NCBI GenBank assembly: GCA_026636295.1
Contig: CP089458.1
Span: 496,001-560,000 of the forward strand
DNA: 64,000 bases
Reading direction: 5' to 3'
Origin: Medakamo hakoo
Taxonomy: Eukaryota; Chlorophyta; Trebouxiophyceae; Coccomyxaceae
Both the position numbers and the translations under genes were made by a program. The notes beneath the pieces are model-generated. The model did not search any database. It had not been told where the DNA came from and saw only the letters and a list, made by a program, of their open reading frames with translations. Shown here in pieces: positions 18,345 to 28,728 of this stretch. Positions within the stretch are counted from its first letter, which is position 1. Each line of letters begins with the position of its first letter.

Positions 18345-21072
18345 ATGGCGCTCGGCCGGGCCGCGCGCGCCGCCGTCGTCCTGCTGGGTGCGTTTTTGAG
18401 CGGAATGGGCTCGTCTCTTTCCTTCCGAAACAGCACGCGCTTCCCCGCGCCTTCCCGCGGCCGCCGCGGGCGGCGAAGCAGTGGCTTTCACGCCCGCCCA
18501 CCCTCATGGCTGGCTGGTCTGAGACCGTGCCTTGCCCTCTGCAGCGGCAGAGTTTACTGCTGCCGGTCCCGACCGTGCCGTTGTGGGAAGGCGCGCCATG
18601 GCGGAAGCGCGCTCCGCGCTCGTTGGCGGTCGAGCACAGGCGGGCCTCGCCCCACCCCACCCCCCGCCCGCTCCGCCGCCCGCCCGATGCGGTCACCCCC
18701 ACTTAGCCCCGCCCCTAATCCGGCCCCATCCATCGGGCTGGGCGGCGCGCACCGCGACGCCCCGCAACCCCCCGCGTCTTGCTTCTATTCTTTTTTTTCG
18801 TCGATCGCTTTCTCTCACCCTATGAAAAAAAAACTCCCACCCACAAAACAGCCCTGTCCGCCTGCGCCTTTGGCCTGGCCGCCGCGGCCGACAAGGCTGA
18901 CAAGGACGCCGGCAAGAAGGCGGACGGCGCCAAAGAGGAGAAGCTGGGCACGGTCATCGGCATTGACTTGGGCACGACGTGAGTTGAGCGGGCTTTTTTC
19001 AAGCGGGGGAGCGGGGAGGAGAGCGCTGCTTTTCGTCTCGCTCACGCGCGTTCCCATTCCACTCCCCACCCGCCATGCCTCAGCTACTCCTGCGTGGGCG
19101 TGTACAAGAATGGGCGCGTCGAGATCGTGGCCAACGACCAGGTGAGAGGATGGAGGGTTGGGTGTGGGGAGCAGGGCAGGGCTCCCCGCGCGCGCACCGA
19201 GTTTCAAACCAAACCGCGCGTCCCCACACCCGCGCCCCTCACCCACACCTCCCCCATCCATCCCCCACCAACTCACCAACCGCGCAGGGCAACCGCATCA
19301 CGCCCTCCTACGTCGCCTTCACCGACGGCGAGCGCCTCATCGGCGACGCCGCCAAAAACCAGGCGACCACCAACCCGGAGCGCACGGTCTACGACGTCAA
19401 GCGCCTCATCGGCCGCAAGTTCAAGGACCGCGAGGTCCAGCGCGACATGAAGATGGTGTCGTACAAGGTCGTCGACAAGGCGGGCAAGCCGTACATCTCC
19501 GTCAAGGTGGGCGGCGAGGACAAGGTCTTCTCCCCCGAAGAAGTGTCGGCCATGGTCCTGACCAAGATGAAGGAGACGGCGGAAGCGTACCTGGGCAAGC
19601 CGGTCAAGCACGCGGTCGTGACGGTGCCGGCCTACTTCAACGATGCGCAGCGCCAGGCCACCAAGGACGCCGGCACGATCGCCGGCCTGAACGTCGTCCG
19701 CATCATCAACGAGCCGACGGCGGCGGCCATCGCGTACGGCCTGGACAAGAAGGGCGGCGAGCACAACATCCTCGTCTTCGACCTGGGCGGCGGCACGTTT
19801 GACGTGTCCGTGCTGACCATCGACAACGGCGTCTTCGAGGTCGTCGCCACGTCGGGCGACACGCACCTGGGCGGCGAGGACTTTGACCACCGGGTCATGG
19901 ACTACCTGATCAAGCTGATCAAGAAGAAGTTCGACAAGGACGTGTCCAAGGACGCGCGCGCGCTGCAGAAGCTGCGGCGGGAGGCCGAGCGCGCCAAGCG
20001 CGCGCTCTCCTCCCAGCACCAGGTCCGCATCGAGGTGGAGGCCCTGGCCGACGGCGTCGACCTGTCCGAGCCGCTGACGCGCGCCCGGTTCGAGGAGCTG
20101 AACGCCGACCTGTTCAAGAAGACGCTGGGCCCCGTCAAGAAGGCCCTGGACGACGCGGGTCTGGCCAAGACGGACATCAAGGAGATCGTGCTGGTCGGCG
20201 GGTCGACGCGCATCCCCAAAGTCCAGTCGCTCATTAAAGACTTTTTCGGGGGCAAGGAGCCCAACAAGGGCGTCAACCCGGACGAGGCGGTCGCGTACGG
20301 CGCCGCCGTCCAGGGCGGCATCCTGTCCGGCGAGGGCGGCGACGAGGTCAAGGACATCCTGCTGCTGGACGTGTGCCCGCTGTCGCTGGGCATCGAGACG
20401 GTCGGCGGCGTCATGACCAAGCTCATCCCCCGCAACACGGTCATCCCGACCAAGAAGTCGCAGACGTTCACGACGTACCAGGACAACCAGGCGACGGTGT
20501 CGATCCAGGTGTTCGAGGGCGAGCGCGCCCTGACCAAGGACAACCACAACCTGGGCAAGTTTGACCTGACGGGCATCCCGCCCGCCGCGCGCGGCGTTCC
20601 CCAGATCGAAGTCACCTTTGAGATCGACGCCAACGGCATCCTGAACGTGGGCGCCGAAGACAAGGGCACCGGCAAGCGCGAGAAGATCACCATCACCAAC
20701 GACAAGGGCCGCCTGTCGCCCGACGAGATCGAGCGCATGGTCCAGGAAGCCGAAGAGTTTGCCGACGCCGACCGCGCGGTCAAGGCGCGCGTCGACGCCA
20801 AGCACGGCCTGGAAGCGTACGCCTTCAACATGAAGTCCCAGCTGGAGGACAAGCTGGGCGACAAGGTGGACAAGAAGGAAAAGGCCAAGGCGACGGCCGC
20901 GATCAAGGACGCGCTGGACTGGCTGGAGGCCCACCCGGACGCGGACGAGGACGAGTACAAGGACAAGCAGAAGGAGCTGGAAGACGTGTGCGCGCCGATC
21001 GTGGCGGCGGCGTACGGCGGCGCTGGTCCGGGCGGCGCGGACGACGACCTGGGCGACCACGACGAGCTCTGA
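18345..21072 (+). CDS. BIP: BiP, ER lumenal HSP70 chaperone
   Basis: Four exons (18345-18387, 18852-18978, 19084-19141, 19288-21072) give 670 residues. The signal peptide spans exons 1 and 2 ([14 protein letters not shown] then [13 protein letters not shown]), and the C-terminus is HDEL. The three HSP70 signatures are visible: GIDLGTTYSCVGV (rebuilt across the intron 2 junction), [17 protein letters not shown] and [13 protein letters not shown]. An acidic Asp-rich segment precedes HDEL. BiP is the main ATP-driven chaperone and stress sensor of the ER. A charged Lys/Asp-rich stretch after the signal peptide ([18 protein letters not shown]) is longer than usual. It is divergent from GRP94. Confidence 0.97.
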
Positions 21073-21360
21073 AAAAAAGACAAAAAAAATTCAACGGCGG
21101 CGGCGGAAGAACGGCGGCGTTTTTGGGGGGGCTGGGGTGCGCGGGCGGACATGGGTGGAGAGGGTTGGTTGGTGCCCACACGGTCGCAACCATCTCCTCC
21201 CCCCACCTCCCCTCCCGTTCCCCACCCACAAACAACGTGCCGGCATTGCAAACACATGAGTTATCATCAGGATTCCGGGGCGCGCAGCAGCCGCAGACAA
21301 AAAAGCGTGGTGTGAGTGTGTGTGTGAGTGTTACGACGTTCTTTTTTCATCCCTTTTCTC

Positions 21361-22151
21361 TCAGTTTTTTCTCCAGTTTTCTACCTTCCTGCCCTCTCTC
21401 CTGACCACTGCGTCCAGCGCCGCGTCGCCCGCCGCGTGCACGTCCGCTTTGGCGGCGGGCTTCGCATCCAAATCCACCAGAGCGACGCGGAAGCGCAGGG
21501 CGCGCGGCGTGGCGGTGGAATGGGGTGGGAGGGCGGCCGCCATCACCCCGCCGACCGCTGCATGCGCCTGGGGCGACAGCAGGACCGCGCCCGCCGCCGC
21601 CGTCGCTTCCCTCCCCCCGCCACGCCCGCCGCCTTCACCACTGTCATCGTTCCATCCCAGCGTCACCATAACGGACGCGTCCCGGGCCGCCGCGGCCAAC
21701 AGGTGCGCCCGCAGCGCGGTGACGGCCGCAGCGGGTGGGGCAGGCTGGCCGTCGCGGACGGCAGCCCGTGCCGTCGCCAGCGCCGCGACTGCGTCCGCGG
21801 AGGTCGGACAAGCCGCCGGCGGCGCCTGGGCGGCTAGCAGCCCGGTCAAAGCGCCGGGAGCGGCGACAGTCAGGACGGCCGCGGCCGCGGCCACCAGCCC
21901 GGCCCGCCCGCCCGCCCAGGACAGGGCGGGCGTGCCGTCGTCGTCCAGCCCCACAGCCTTCCCGTCCACAAACAGGCGGACGCGTGGGGACTGCCCTCCC
22001 GCGTCAAGGGCGGCGTGCAGGGCGGCCCGCACGCGTGCCTCGTCCCCTGAAAAAAAGGACGCCGGGTCGTAGGCGGAGGGCGGCCCCGGCCCACCAGCCG
22101 ATGCGGCAGCGGCCGCCAGACCCACCGAAGACGCGCCTGCTGCTGCTCCTG

Positions 22152-22194
<43 letters not shown>

Positions 22195-22816
22195 AGCGAG
22201 GGCTGACCTGTGGTCTTGCAACAGGCGGAAGCGGGTGGAGGATCTGGCGCCGTGCGGCCACCCGCACTTGGGTTTGACCTCCAGGCAGATGGAGGGTGGG
22301 CCGCCACCTCCATCGGCGAACAGCATCACGTTCGGCAGCAGGGCGCCCGTCGTCGCCAACACCGGCGGTTCCCCACCTTGACGCCTGTGCCTCCCCACAG
22401 CAGCGAGCTCGGCCGTCAAGGCGGCAGACAGCTCCGGCGGTAAGGCCAGCCCCTCGACCACAGGTGCGACCACCCACGCCCGCCCGATTTTCTCAACTAG
22501 CTCGGTCGCGCAGGCGCCTGGGTCGCCACCCCACACGGCTTCGTCGATCACCGCGTCCACAGGGCAAGCTGGAGCGGCCGGCAGCTTGCGGACGCGGAGG
22601 ACGAGGCGGGCCTGATGGGAGGGATGGGTCGAGTGAGGGCGTGGTTGTGATGGGAGGAGCGCGCGAAAATACGCACGGGCCCCACGCCCACACCCTTTCT
22701 CTCACCAGCTCTCCTGCCGCTTCATCTGGCAGGCGCAATGGCCTGTACACAAAGACGCCGTGGGCACCGCCTTCCCCCAGCAGGCGCCAGGCCGCAGGGT
22801 CGCCGAGCGAGCGCAT
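21361..22816 (-). CDS. IPK1: Inositol-pentakisphosphate 2-kinase
   Basis: IPK1 phosphorylates InsP5 at position 2 to make phytate (InsP6). Two exons, 22706-22816 then 21361-22611, give 453 residues. Exon 1 starts at ATG 22816 and carries the ATP-loop region (WRLLGEGGAHGVFVY). Exon 2 continues with LVLRVRKLP and the family motif EVKPKCGW near residue 148, followed by RFRLLQ. The late segment FRVALVDLDAKPAAK matches the IPK1 C-terminal DLDxKP motif. Between them an Ala-rich insert is encoded by a trinucleotide repeat (22158-22193). Large parts of the C-terminal lobe are Ala-rich and diverged, so the substrate pocket cannot be checked by eye. It is convergent with BiP, 288 bp apart. Confidence 0.8.
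22158..22193. repeat. (CTG)12 trinucleotide repeat within IPK1
   Basis: Twelve perfect CTG units lie on the plus strand; on the coding (minus) strand they are read as GCA, so the repeat encodes poly-Ala, not poly-Gln. Confidence 0.95.
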
Positions 22817-23038
22817 GCGTCGTTGGCTTTTTCTAGTAAAACGCCGGACGTGCCCACGAGAGCCCTTTTTTCTTCAGCGCCACGCACGCATGGCAGAGAC
22901 TGGAGCTTGAGACGGTCGGGAGAAGAAGGAAAACTGAGCGTGTCGACGCTCCTCTTACATCATCGAAAACGAATGAAAGGACTGAACAAACCATCCCCGC
23001 CCACCCCGCCCTCTCTCCCACTCTCAACACTCTGCCTC

Positions 23039-24450
23039 TCATTCGGCCGCTTTGCGCCGCAGCTCTTCCAGCTCAAAGTCGATGGCGTCCGGCACGCGGC
23101 CCGCGGGCAAGCTGGGCGGCGGCACCCGTCCCCCACCCAGCGTCTTCGCTTTCAGCGCGGCCAGCTCGGAATCGATCCCGCTCCCGCCCTCCAGCGCTTT
23201 GAACTTGCGCTCCGTCTCATCCGACGCCGCCAGCGCGAGCGTCGCCTCCGACTCGGCTTCCAGGGCCATGACCTTTTCTTCCATGCGTTCAAAGGCGACG
23301 ACCGCGTTGGACGTGTCCAAGCCCTGGACCTGTTTTTTTTGCGAGGGGTGGAGGGGGAGGGGGGAGGGGGGCGGGGTGAGATGGGGATGGAAGCCGGTCA
23401 AGGGGTGGGGGGCGGTGAGGCGGGCGCGCCCCCGCCGCCCGCCTACCGCCGCCCGCCTCACACACATACGCACCATCTCCGCCACCTGTTTGGACGTGGC
23501 CGCCGACCGCGCCCGCGCCTTGAGCGTGTCCTTCTTCGACTTGGCCTCCACCAGCTTCGTCTCCAGCACTTTTGTGTTGGCGATCAGCTGTTCCACCGCG
23601 CCGCGCTGCGCGTCCAGCTGGGCCTTCATCGTGTCGGCGTTGGCCTGGTACGCCTTGCGCCGGGTCAGGGCCTCGCGCGCCAGGTCGTCGTCGCCCTTGG
23701 CGGCCGCCAGCTCCGCGCGGCGGTACCACTCATCCGCCGTCGACTGGGCCGCGTTGAACTTCGCTTCCACCTGCTTTTGGGAGGCCAGCACCTGGGCCGA
23801 CGCCTGCCGCATTTTGATCAGGTCCGCCTGCATCTCGTTGACGGTCTGGTCCAGCATTTTTTCCGGGTCTTCGGCGGCGGAGACTGGCGGGGCGTGCGCG
23901 GGGGGGATGGGGGGTGGGTGGATGGGACACAGGGGGTGAGGGGGTTGGTGGGAAGATGATGAGAGTGGGAGGTGCGGTGAGGTGGCCCCCTTGCCCCGCC
24001 GAAGCACAGCATTGGCCGCCCCTTCGCCGCGCCTCCCCGTCTAAACGCCTCACCAATGGCGTTGGCGTACGACCGGAAGACCCGGACGACCCGGGCAAAC
24101 AGGTTGGCCTCCGCGCGGACGGGGCCGCCCCGGGCGGCAGGGCGGTGCGCGGTGCGTGCGGACAGCGGCACGGCCAGGCCTGCACGTTTTTCGTGTGGAG
24201 GTGGGTGTCGGTGAGTCAAACGTCCGTGGTTTTGCCTTAAGCGCGGGCTGAACATGCCATCTGACTGAGAGGCGGGCTAGTTTGTGACGCGAGGGCGTGT
24301 GGCCGGCGTGGCGCGGCGACGAATGCAAGAGAAGGCCGCGCTTCCTCTGCCGCGCCCTCCCCCCAACAACTCACCGTGGCGGGGCTTGAGCGCCGCGGGC
24401 GTCAGGCGGGCCGACGGCAGGCCGGAACGCAGCATGACGGGGGCGGGCAT
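23039..24450 (-). CDS. VIPP1: VIPP1/IM30, thylakoid membrane-remodelling protein
   Basis: VIPP1 is the plastid PspA/IM30-family ESCRT-III-like protein needed for thylakoid upkeep. Four exons in order (24375-24450, 24054-24179, 23474-23883, 23039-23329) give 300 residues. A transit peptide (about 55 residues) precedes the membrane helix NLFARVVRVFRSYANAI. The long coiled coil follows (EDPEKMLDQTVNEMQ, ASQKQVEAKFNAAQ, DDLAREALTRRKAYQ, TKLVEAKSKKDTLKARA). The C-terminus has the extra helix that separates VIPP1 from bacterial PspA (DAIDFELEELRRKA). It is divergent from FAN1 with 161 bp between the start codons. A run of eight A precedes the last acceptor site instead of pyrimidines. Confidence 0.93.
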
Positions 24451-24611
24451 GCTGTGGGATGTGTGCGGTGGTGCGCTGTGTTGCTTGGGACGGGCAGCCG
24501 GGGAAAAGGTTGAGTGTGTGCGCGAGCGCCCGGCCGGAGCAGACGTGAGTTGTTCGCGCGCGGCGCGCGAAAAGCAAATGGACTGACACGGACGCCCGCC
24601 CACAAAAAGCA

Positions 24612-27530
24612 ATGGGCTCCACCCCACCACCTCGGGCGGGTGGTGTCGGGCTGCCCCCGGGCGTCGTCCTCCGCGGGCATGCATCCCTGCAGGCCCGGCT
24701 GGGCCCGCACGCGGCGGGTGGGAGCGAGCCCGGCTGCCTCGACTTTGCGCCCTCCCCGCCGGGCAGCCCGCTGCCGGGCGGGCCGCGCCTGCCGCCCGGC
24801 TGGGAGCCCGGGTCCGGCTCCTCCCCAGACAGCGCCGGGACGACGACTGGCGCTGCCCCACCACCACCGCCGCCGCCACCGCCGCCACCACCCAAGCCGC
24901 CGCCGCCCGACGGCGCGTGCCCGCTGTGCGCCAAGCGCTTGTCGGTGTCCGACCCGGCCGCGGTCGACGCGCACGTGGAGGCCTGCCTGGCCAACGGCGC
25001 GTCGAAAAGGGCGCGCGGAGCGAAGCAGGGCACGCTGGCCGGGTTCTGTGGGAATGGCGGCGGTGGAGGCGGGGGTGGCGGGGGGCGGTCGCCGTCGCCG
25101 CGGGCGCCACCCCCGCCGCCGCCACCGCCACCCCCCCCACCGCCCGGCCGCGGCGCCCCCATCCCCACCCGCCTGGTCGGCCGCCAGTTCTTGGGGCGCC
25201 GCGCCCGGGGCGGAAAGAGCTCCTCCAGCCCGCCCGCACCCCCACCCCAGCCCGGCGATGTCGCCGACCTGGAGCGCCAGCCGGACAACCCGGCGGATCC
25301 GTCAGCCGTCTTGGTCATTTCGCGCGCAGCGCGCGGCGCGCCGCTCGGCTACCTGCCTGGCCGCCTGGCCGCGATCCTGGCTCCTTTGCTGGACGCCGGC
25401 GGCCTCATAGGCCCGGCGTCTTGGTCCCTGACCATCCTGGAGGCCGGCGGCAAGCGGGCGTCCCTGGCCGGGCCGGCCCTGCCGCCTGAGACGGCCGCGG
25501 CGCTCGCTGCCGCCGGCGACGACGGCCGGGGCTCGGCCTCACCCCCGCCGCCGCCGTCCGCTCTCGCCCTGGTGCCCATTGTCCAAGCCGTCACGGCCGC
25601 AGCGACGTCCCCGCCTCCAGCGGGTGACGCCCACTTGTTCACGGAAGAAGAGGCGGCCGCCCTGCGGGCCCTGCGCCGCCTGGCGGCGCGCGCGTCCGCC
25701 GGGCACGCGCCCCTGGCCCTCTTCGCGCGGCTGGCCTCCCGCCCGCCGGGTGCCTGGCTGCGCCCGGCCTCGCCCGCGGCAGAGGCGGCGGCGGGGGCCC
25801 TTGTGTCCGCGGGCCTGGCCGTCTGGGCGGGCGCGGCGGACGCGGCCGGCCTCCTTCCCCTCCTCCGCGCGGGCAGTGCGCGGGCCGCCGCCCTCGCGGC
25901 GGGCCTCTGTCCGAGCGCCGCGGCCGCCCGGGCGGCCCGGCGCGCGGACGCTGTCCGGGTGTTGGAGCAGGGTTTGGGCGGCCGTCGCGCCGCCGCGGTC
26001 GCGCCCCTGGTCCTGGCGGCGGTCGGCGGCGGCGCGGAGGCGGGCCGGGCGGCCGGGCCCGGCCCGGCCGACGCGTTGGTCGCCGCGGCGGCCGCCCTGC
26101 GCCGCCGGGCGGGCGGTGGCCGCCCACGCGTCGCCGTCCGGGCCCGCCGGGCCGCCCGGGCCGCCCTCCTCCGGGCCGGCCGTGTCTTTTTCTTGGACGA
26201 GGCGGCGGGCGCGCCCGCCGCCTGGCTGGGCGGCGGCGGCCCGGGGGCGCCCGCCCCGCCCTGCGCCGCGACGGCCGCCGCGGCCCGCCCGCACGCCCCC
26301 GCCTTCCCGGACCGGGCGTCCCTGCTGGCGTACGAGGATGCCCTGGCCGTCGCGGCGGCCCTGGATGCAGCGCTCGTGGCCGGCGACGGCCCCGCTGCCC
26401 AGGCCGCCGCGCGCGCGGCTGTCGGCGCGGTGGCCCGCCCCGCCCACCGCGCACCGGCCCACCCCTCACACCCGCACCATCCGGCCGCCGGCTTGTCCGC
26501 GCCCGCCGTCCACGCCGCAACCGCCACTGTCGCCGTCTCGCTGTATGAGCGAGAAGGACGGTGGGCCGACGCGGCCGCCGTCCTGCGGGCGCTGCTGGGC
26601 GGGCCCCACCTGCCGCACCGCCGCGGCGCGTGGTGGGCCCGCCTGGTCATCGACCTGTGCCACGACGGCCGGGGCGGCGAAGCGCTGGAGGCGGGCGAAG
26701 CGTCGCTGGCCGACGACGCTGTGGACGCCTGGGGCGACCGCCTCACCTTGCAGCGCGCCGTCCTGCGCCTGGGCCGGCCGCCGCGGCGGTGGCGCGTCCC
26801 GGCCTGGGCGGCCGCGGCCGCGCGCGAGCCCGCGCGGACGCGCACCCTGCCCGCGCCCGCCCTGGCCAGGCCGGGCAAGGCCGGCGTCAAGTCGGCCTTT
26901 GTGGTGGGCGGCGAGGCGGGGAGCGTCGAAGCCGCCGCCCTGGCCTTCTACGCCAGCGACGACGGCGGCGCCTGGCCGGCCGGCGCGCACACGGAGGGCG
27001 GCGTGTGGGCCGCGCTCTTTGCGGTCCTGGTCGGCTGCCCGCCGTGTCCCGGCCGCCCGCCGCACCTGGACTGGGGCCGCCCCGCTTTTTACGCGCACCG
27101 GGCCGGAGCTGTGGAGGCGGCGCTGGACCGCGTGGCGGGCGGCGGTGCGCCGGCGGCGCTGATGGCGGCCTGGGCCCGGCGCGGGGAGGCGGGCACCCCG
27201 GCCCGCCTCCCGCCGTGCGCGTCGCCGGACTGGGCCCGCTTCGACGGCCGCACGCTGGCCTCCCTGGCCAGCGCCCTGGGCGGCCCTGGCCTGGCCGCCA
27301 TCCTGCGCAACCTGGCCCACGGCCGGTCGGGCGGGCTGCCGGACTTGGTGGTGTGGGAGGACGCGCCCGGGCGCCGCCGCTGCCGCCTTGTAGAAGTCAA
27401 GGGCCCGCGCGACCGCCTGTCCGACACGCAGCGGGCGTGGCTGTTTGCGCTCGAGGACGCGGGCGTGGATTGCGAGGTGCTACAATACGTGGAGAAGAAA
27501 CGGCGGGCGGGCAGTCCCTTAGACGAATGA
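24612..27530 (+). CDS. FAN1: FAN1-type structure-specific nuclease (UBZ, HIRAN, VRR-NUC)
   Basis: FAN1 is a 5' flap endo/exonuclease that acts in interstrand-crosslink repair. This is a single exon of 972 residues. A Rad18-like UBZ zinc finger lies at about 103-125 (CPLCAKRLSVSDPAAVDAH, then a Cys). A HIRAN domain follows at about 183-277 (RLVGRQFLGRR, then ERQPDNPADPSAVLV). The middle part is a long Ala/Arg-rich helical region where the SAP-like and TPR-like domains of FAN1 would be. The VRR-NUC nuclease is C-terminal (about 794-963): EGGVWAALFAVLVG, GLPDLVVW, and the catalytic Glu-x-Lys in VEVKGPRDRLSDTQ. HIRAN plus UBZ is the plant-type arrangement. No intron was found, unlike most genes here of this size. 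Confidence 0.9.
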   Translation: MGSTPPPRAGGVGLPPGVVLRGHASLQARLGPHAAGGSEPGCLDFAPSPPGSPLPGGPRLPPGWEPGSGSSPDSAGTTTGAAPPPPPPPPPPPPKPPPPDGACPLCAKRLSVSDPAAVDAHVEACLANGASKRARGAKQGTLAGFCGNGGGGGGGGGGRSPSPRAPPPPPPPPPPPPPGRGAPIPTRLVGRQFLGRRARGGKSSSSPPAPPPQPGDVADLERQPDNPADPSAVLVISRAARGAPLGYLPGRLAAILAPLLDAGGLIGPASWSLTILEAGGKRASLAGPALPPETAAALAAAGDDGRGSASPPPPPSALALVPIVQAVTAAATSPPPAGDAHLFTEEEAAALRALRRLAARASAGHAPLALFARLASRPPGAWLRPASPAAEAAAGALVSAGLAVWAGAADAAGLLPLLRAGSARAAALAAGLCPSAAAARAARRADAVRVLEQGLGGRRAAAVAPLVLAAVGGGAEAGRAAGPGPADALVAAAAALRRRAGGGRPRVAVRARRAARAALLRAGRVFFLDEAAGAPAAWLGGGGPGAPAPPCAATAAAARPHAPAFPDRASLLAYEDALAVAAALDAALVAGDGPAAQAAARAAVGAVARPAHRAPAHPSHPHHPAAGLSAPAVHAATATVAVSLYEREGRWADAAAVLRALLGGPHLPHRRGAWWARLVIDLCHDGRGGEALEAGEASLADDAVDAWGDRLTLQRAVLRLGRPPRRWRVPAWAAAAAREPARTRTLPAPALARPGKAGVKSAFVVGGEAGSVEAAALAFYASDDGGAWPAGAHTEGGVWAALFAVLVGCPPCPGRPPHLDWGRPAFYAHRAGAVEAALDRVAGGGAPAALMAAWARRGEAGTPARLPPCASPDWARFDGRTLASLASALGGPGLAAILRNLAHGRSGGLPDLVVWEDAPGRRRCRLVEVKGPRDRLSDTQRAWLFALEDAGVDCEVLQYVEKKRRAGSPLDE

Positions 27531-27580
27531 AAAACGGGGAAAAACAGAACCTAGCAGCAGATTTTTTCGCAACACTCTCC

Positions 27581-28539
27581 TCACTTCCCTGCCTTGCGCG
27601 CTTTCTTCCTCTCCTTCCTGCGCTGGGCGTCCTCCTCTTCTTCGCGTCGTTTCTTTTTCTTCTTGTCTTTCTTCGAAGAAGAGGGCGGCGTCGCGGTGGC
27701 GGTGGCGGCGTGGGATGGATCGACCAGCACGCCGGCGCTCGCACCACCACCACTACCACCCACCCGCACCAGCGTCGCCCGCCCGGCGACGGGCACGGCG
27801 CACCCACCCGCGCCGAAGACGTGGACACCCGCAGCCGTGTAAGGCGCTTCCGCAAACAGGGCGTACGTGTTGCCTGCGTGTGTTATTCGTTCGGGGGGCC
27901 GTGAGAGAAGGGAGAGGCAGACGAGGCACGCGCGACCCCCATCAAAAAAGAAAAAAAAAACACAACCACGCACCGTCCGACGCGACGCCGCGGCCGACTT
28001 CTTCGCCGGGAGTGCCGGAGGAGGGCACCGGCTGCAGCGTCACGGTCGTCGCCGGGTCCCACTGGAATGGCGTGCGTGTGTGTGGGAGGGAGGGCGGGCG
28101 GTGAGAGGGTGGGACCACGCCCGGAGAGAGAAAGAAAGACGCGCACACGCCCCCACCAAAACGCACGTCCGGCGGCAGCTGGATCAGCCAGACGGGCGTG
28201 CTGGCGGCCGCGGGCGCCCAGGCGGGCAGCGGGCACGGCTGGAAGCCGGGCGCGGGCTCGTAGCTGTTGGTGTGTTGTGGGGGTGGGACGCGGGGGTGAG
28301 AGCGGGGGGGGGGCGGCGTGGCGGCTAGGCGCCGGTGCAACTTTTTGCGCGTCTCGCCGCATCTTTTCAACTCACCGTGGCCCCGGTTCAGGCACGCGCA
28401 CGGCAGCGGCGGCCGCACCCCGACCCGTGGTTGGGCGCGCGGCCGAGGGCGCGGGCGAGGAGGCCGGGCGGTGGGCGCGTTTTTTAGTGGGCGCATCGGC
28501 CGCCGGCGCGGTCGTTGTTGTTGTCGCGCCCGGAGGCAT
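27581..28539 (-). CDS. RNA polymerase I subunit RPA34-like protein (tentative)
   Basis: Four exons in order (28376-28539, 28167-28263, 27974-28061, 27581-27873) give 213 residues. The N-terminus is Thr/Ala-rich with a basic patch. At residues 79-87 lies VWLIQLPPD, closely resembling the VWLIKFP segment of yeast Rpa34, followed by a beta-rich part (TTVTLQPVP, NTYALFAEAPY, VPVAGRATLVRV). The C-terminus is a long Lys/Arg/Glu tract (about 40 residues) as in Rpa34 and mammalian PAF49. Family members are weakly conserved, so this rests on one motif, order and tail. The stop codon is 50 bp from that of FAN1 (convergent). If correct, it acts in rRNA synthesis in the nucleolus. Confidence 0.5.
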
Positions 28540-28728
28540 TGTGTGGCGAGGCGGAGAGGCTGAGCTACGGGTCTGGGACGCGTGGGCCTTTGTGCGTGGG
28601 TGGGCGGCGGGCTCTGTGCGTGGGTGTGGGTGCGTGACCCACGCGGACAGGAGAGGAGACAGTGGCCCGCCCGCGTCACCACTCCTCTCTTCGTAGCCGC
28701 GCTCGAACCAAAAAAAAAAAAACTGTCC

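Noticed and set aside
22141-22200. Poly-glutamine tract encoded by the CTG/CAG repeat
   Set aside because: The IPK1 reading frame reads GCA (Ala). The Gln frame has no supporting gene.
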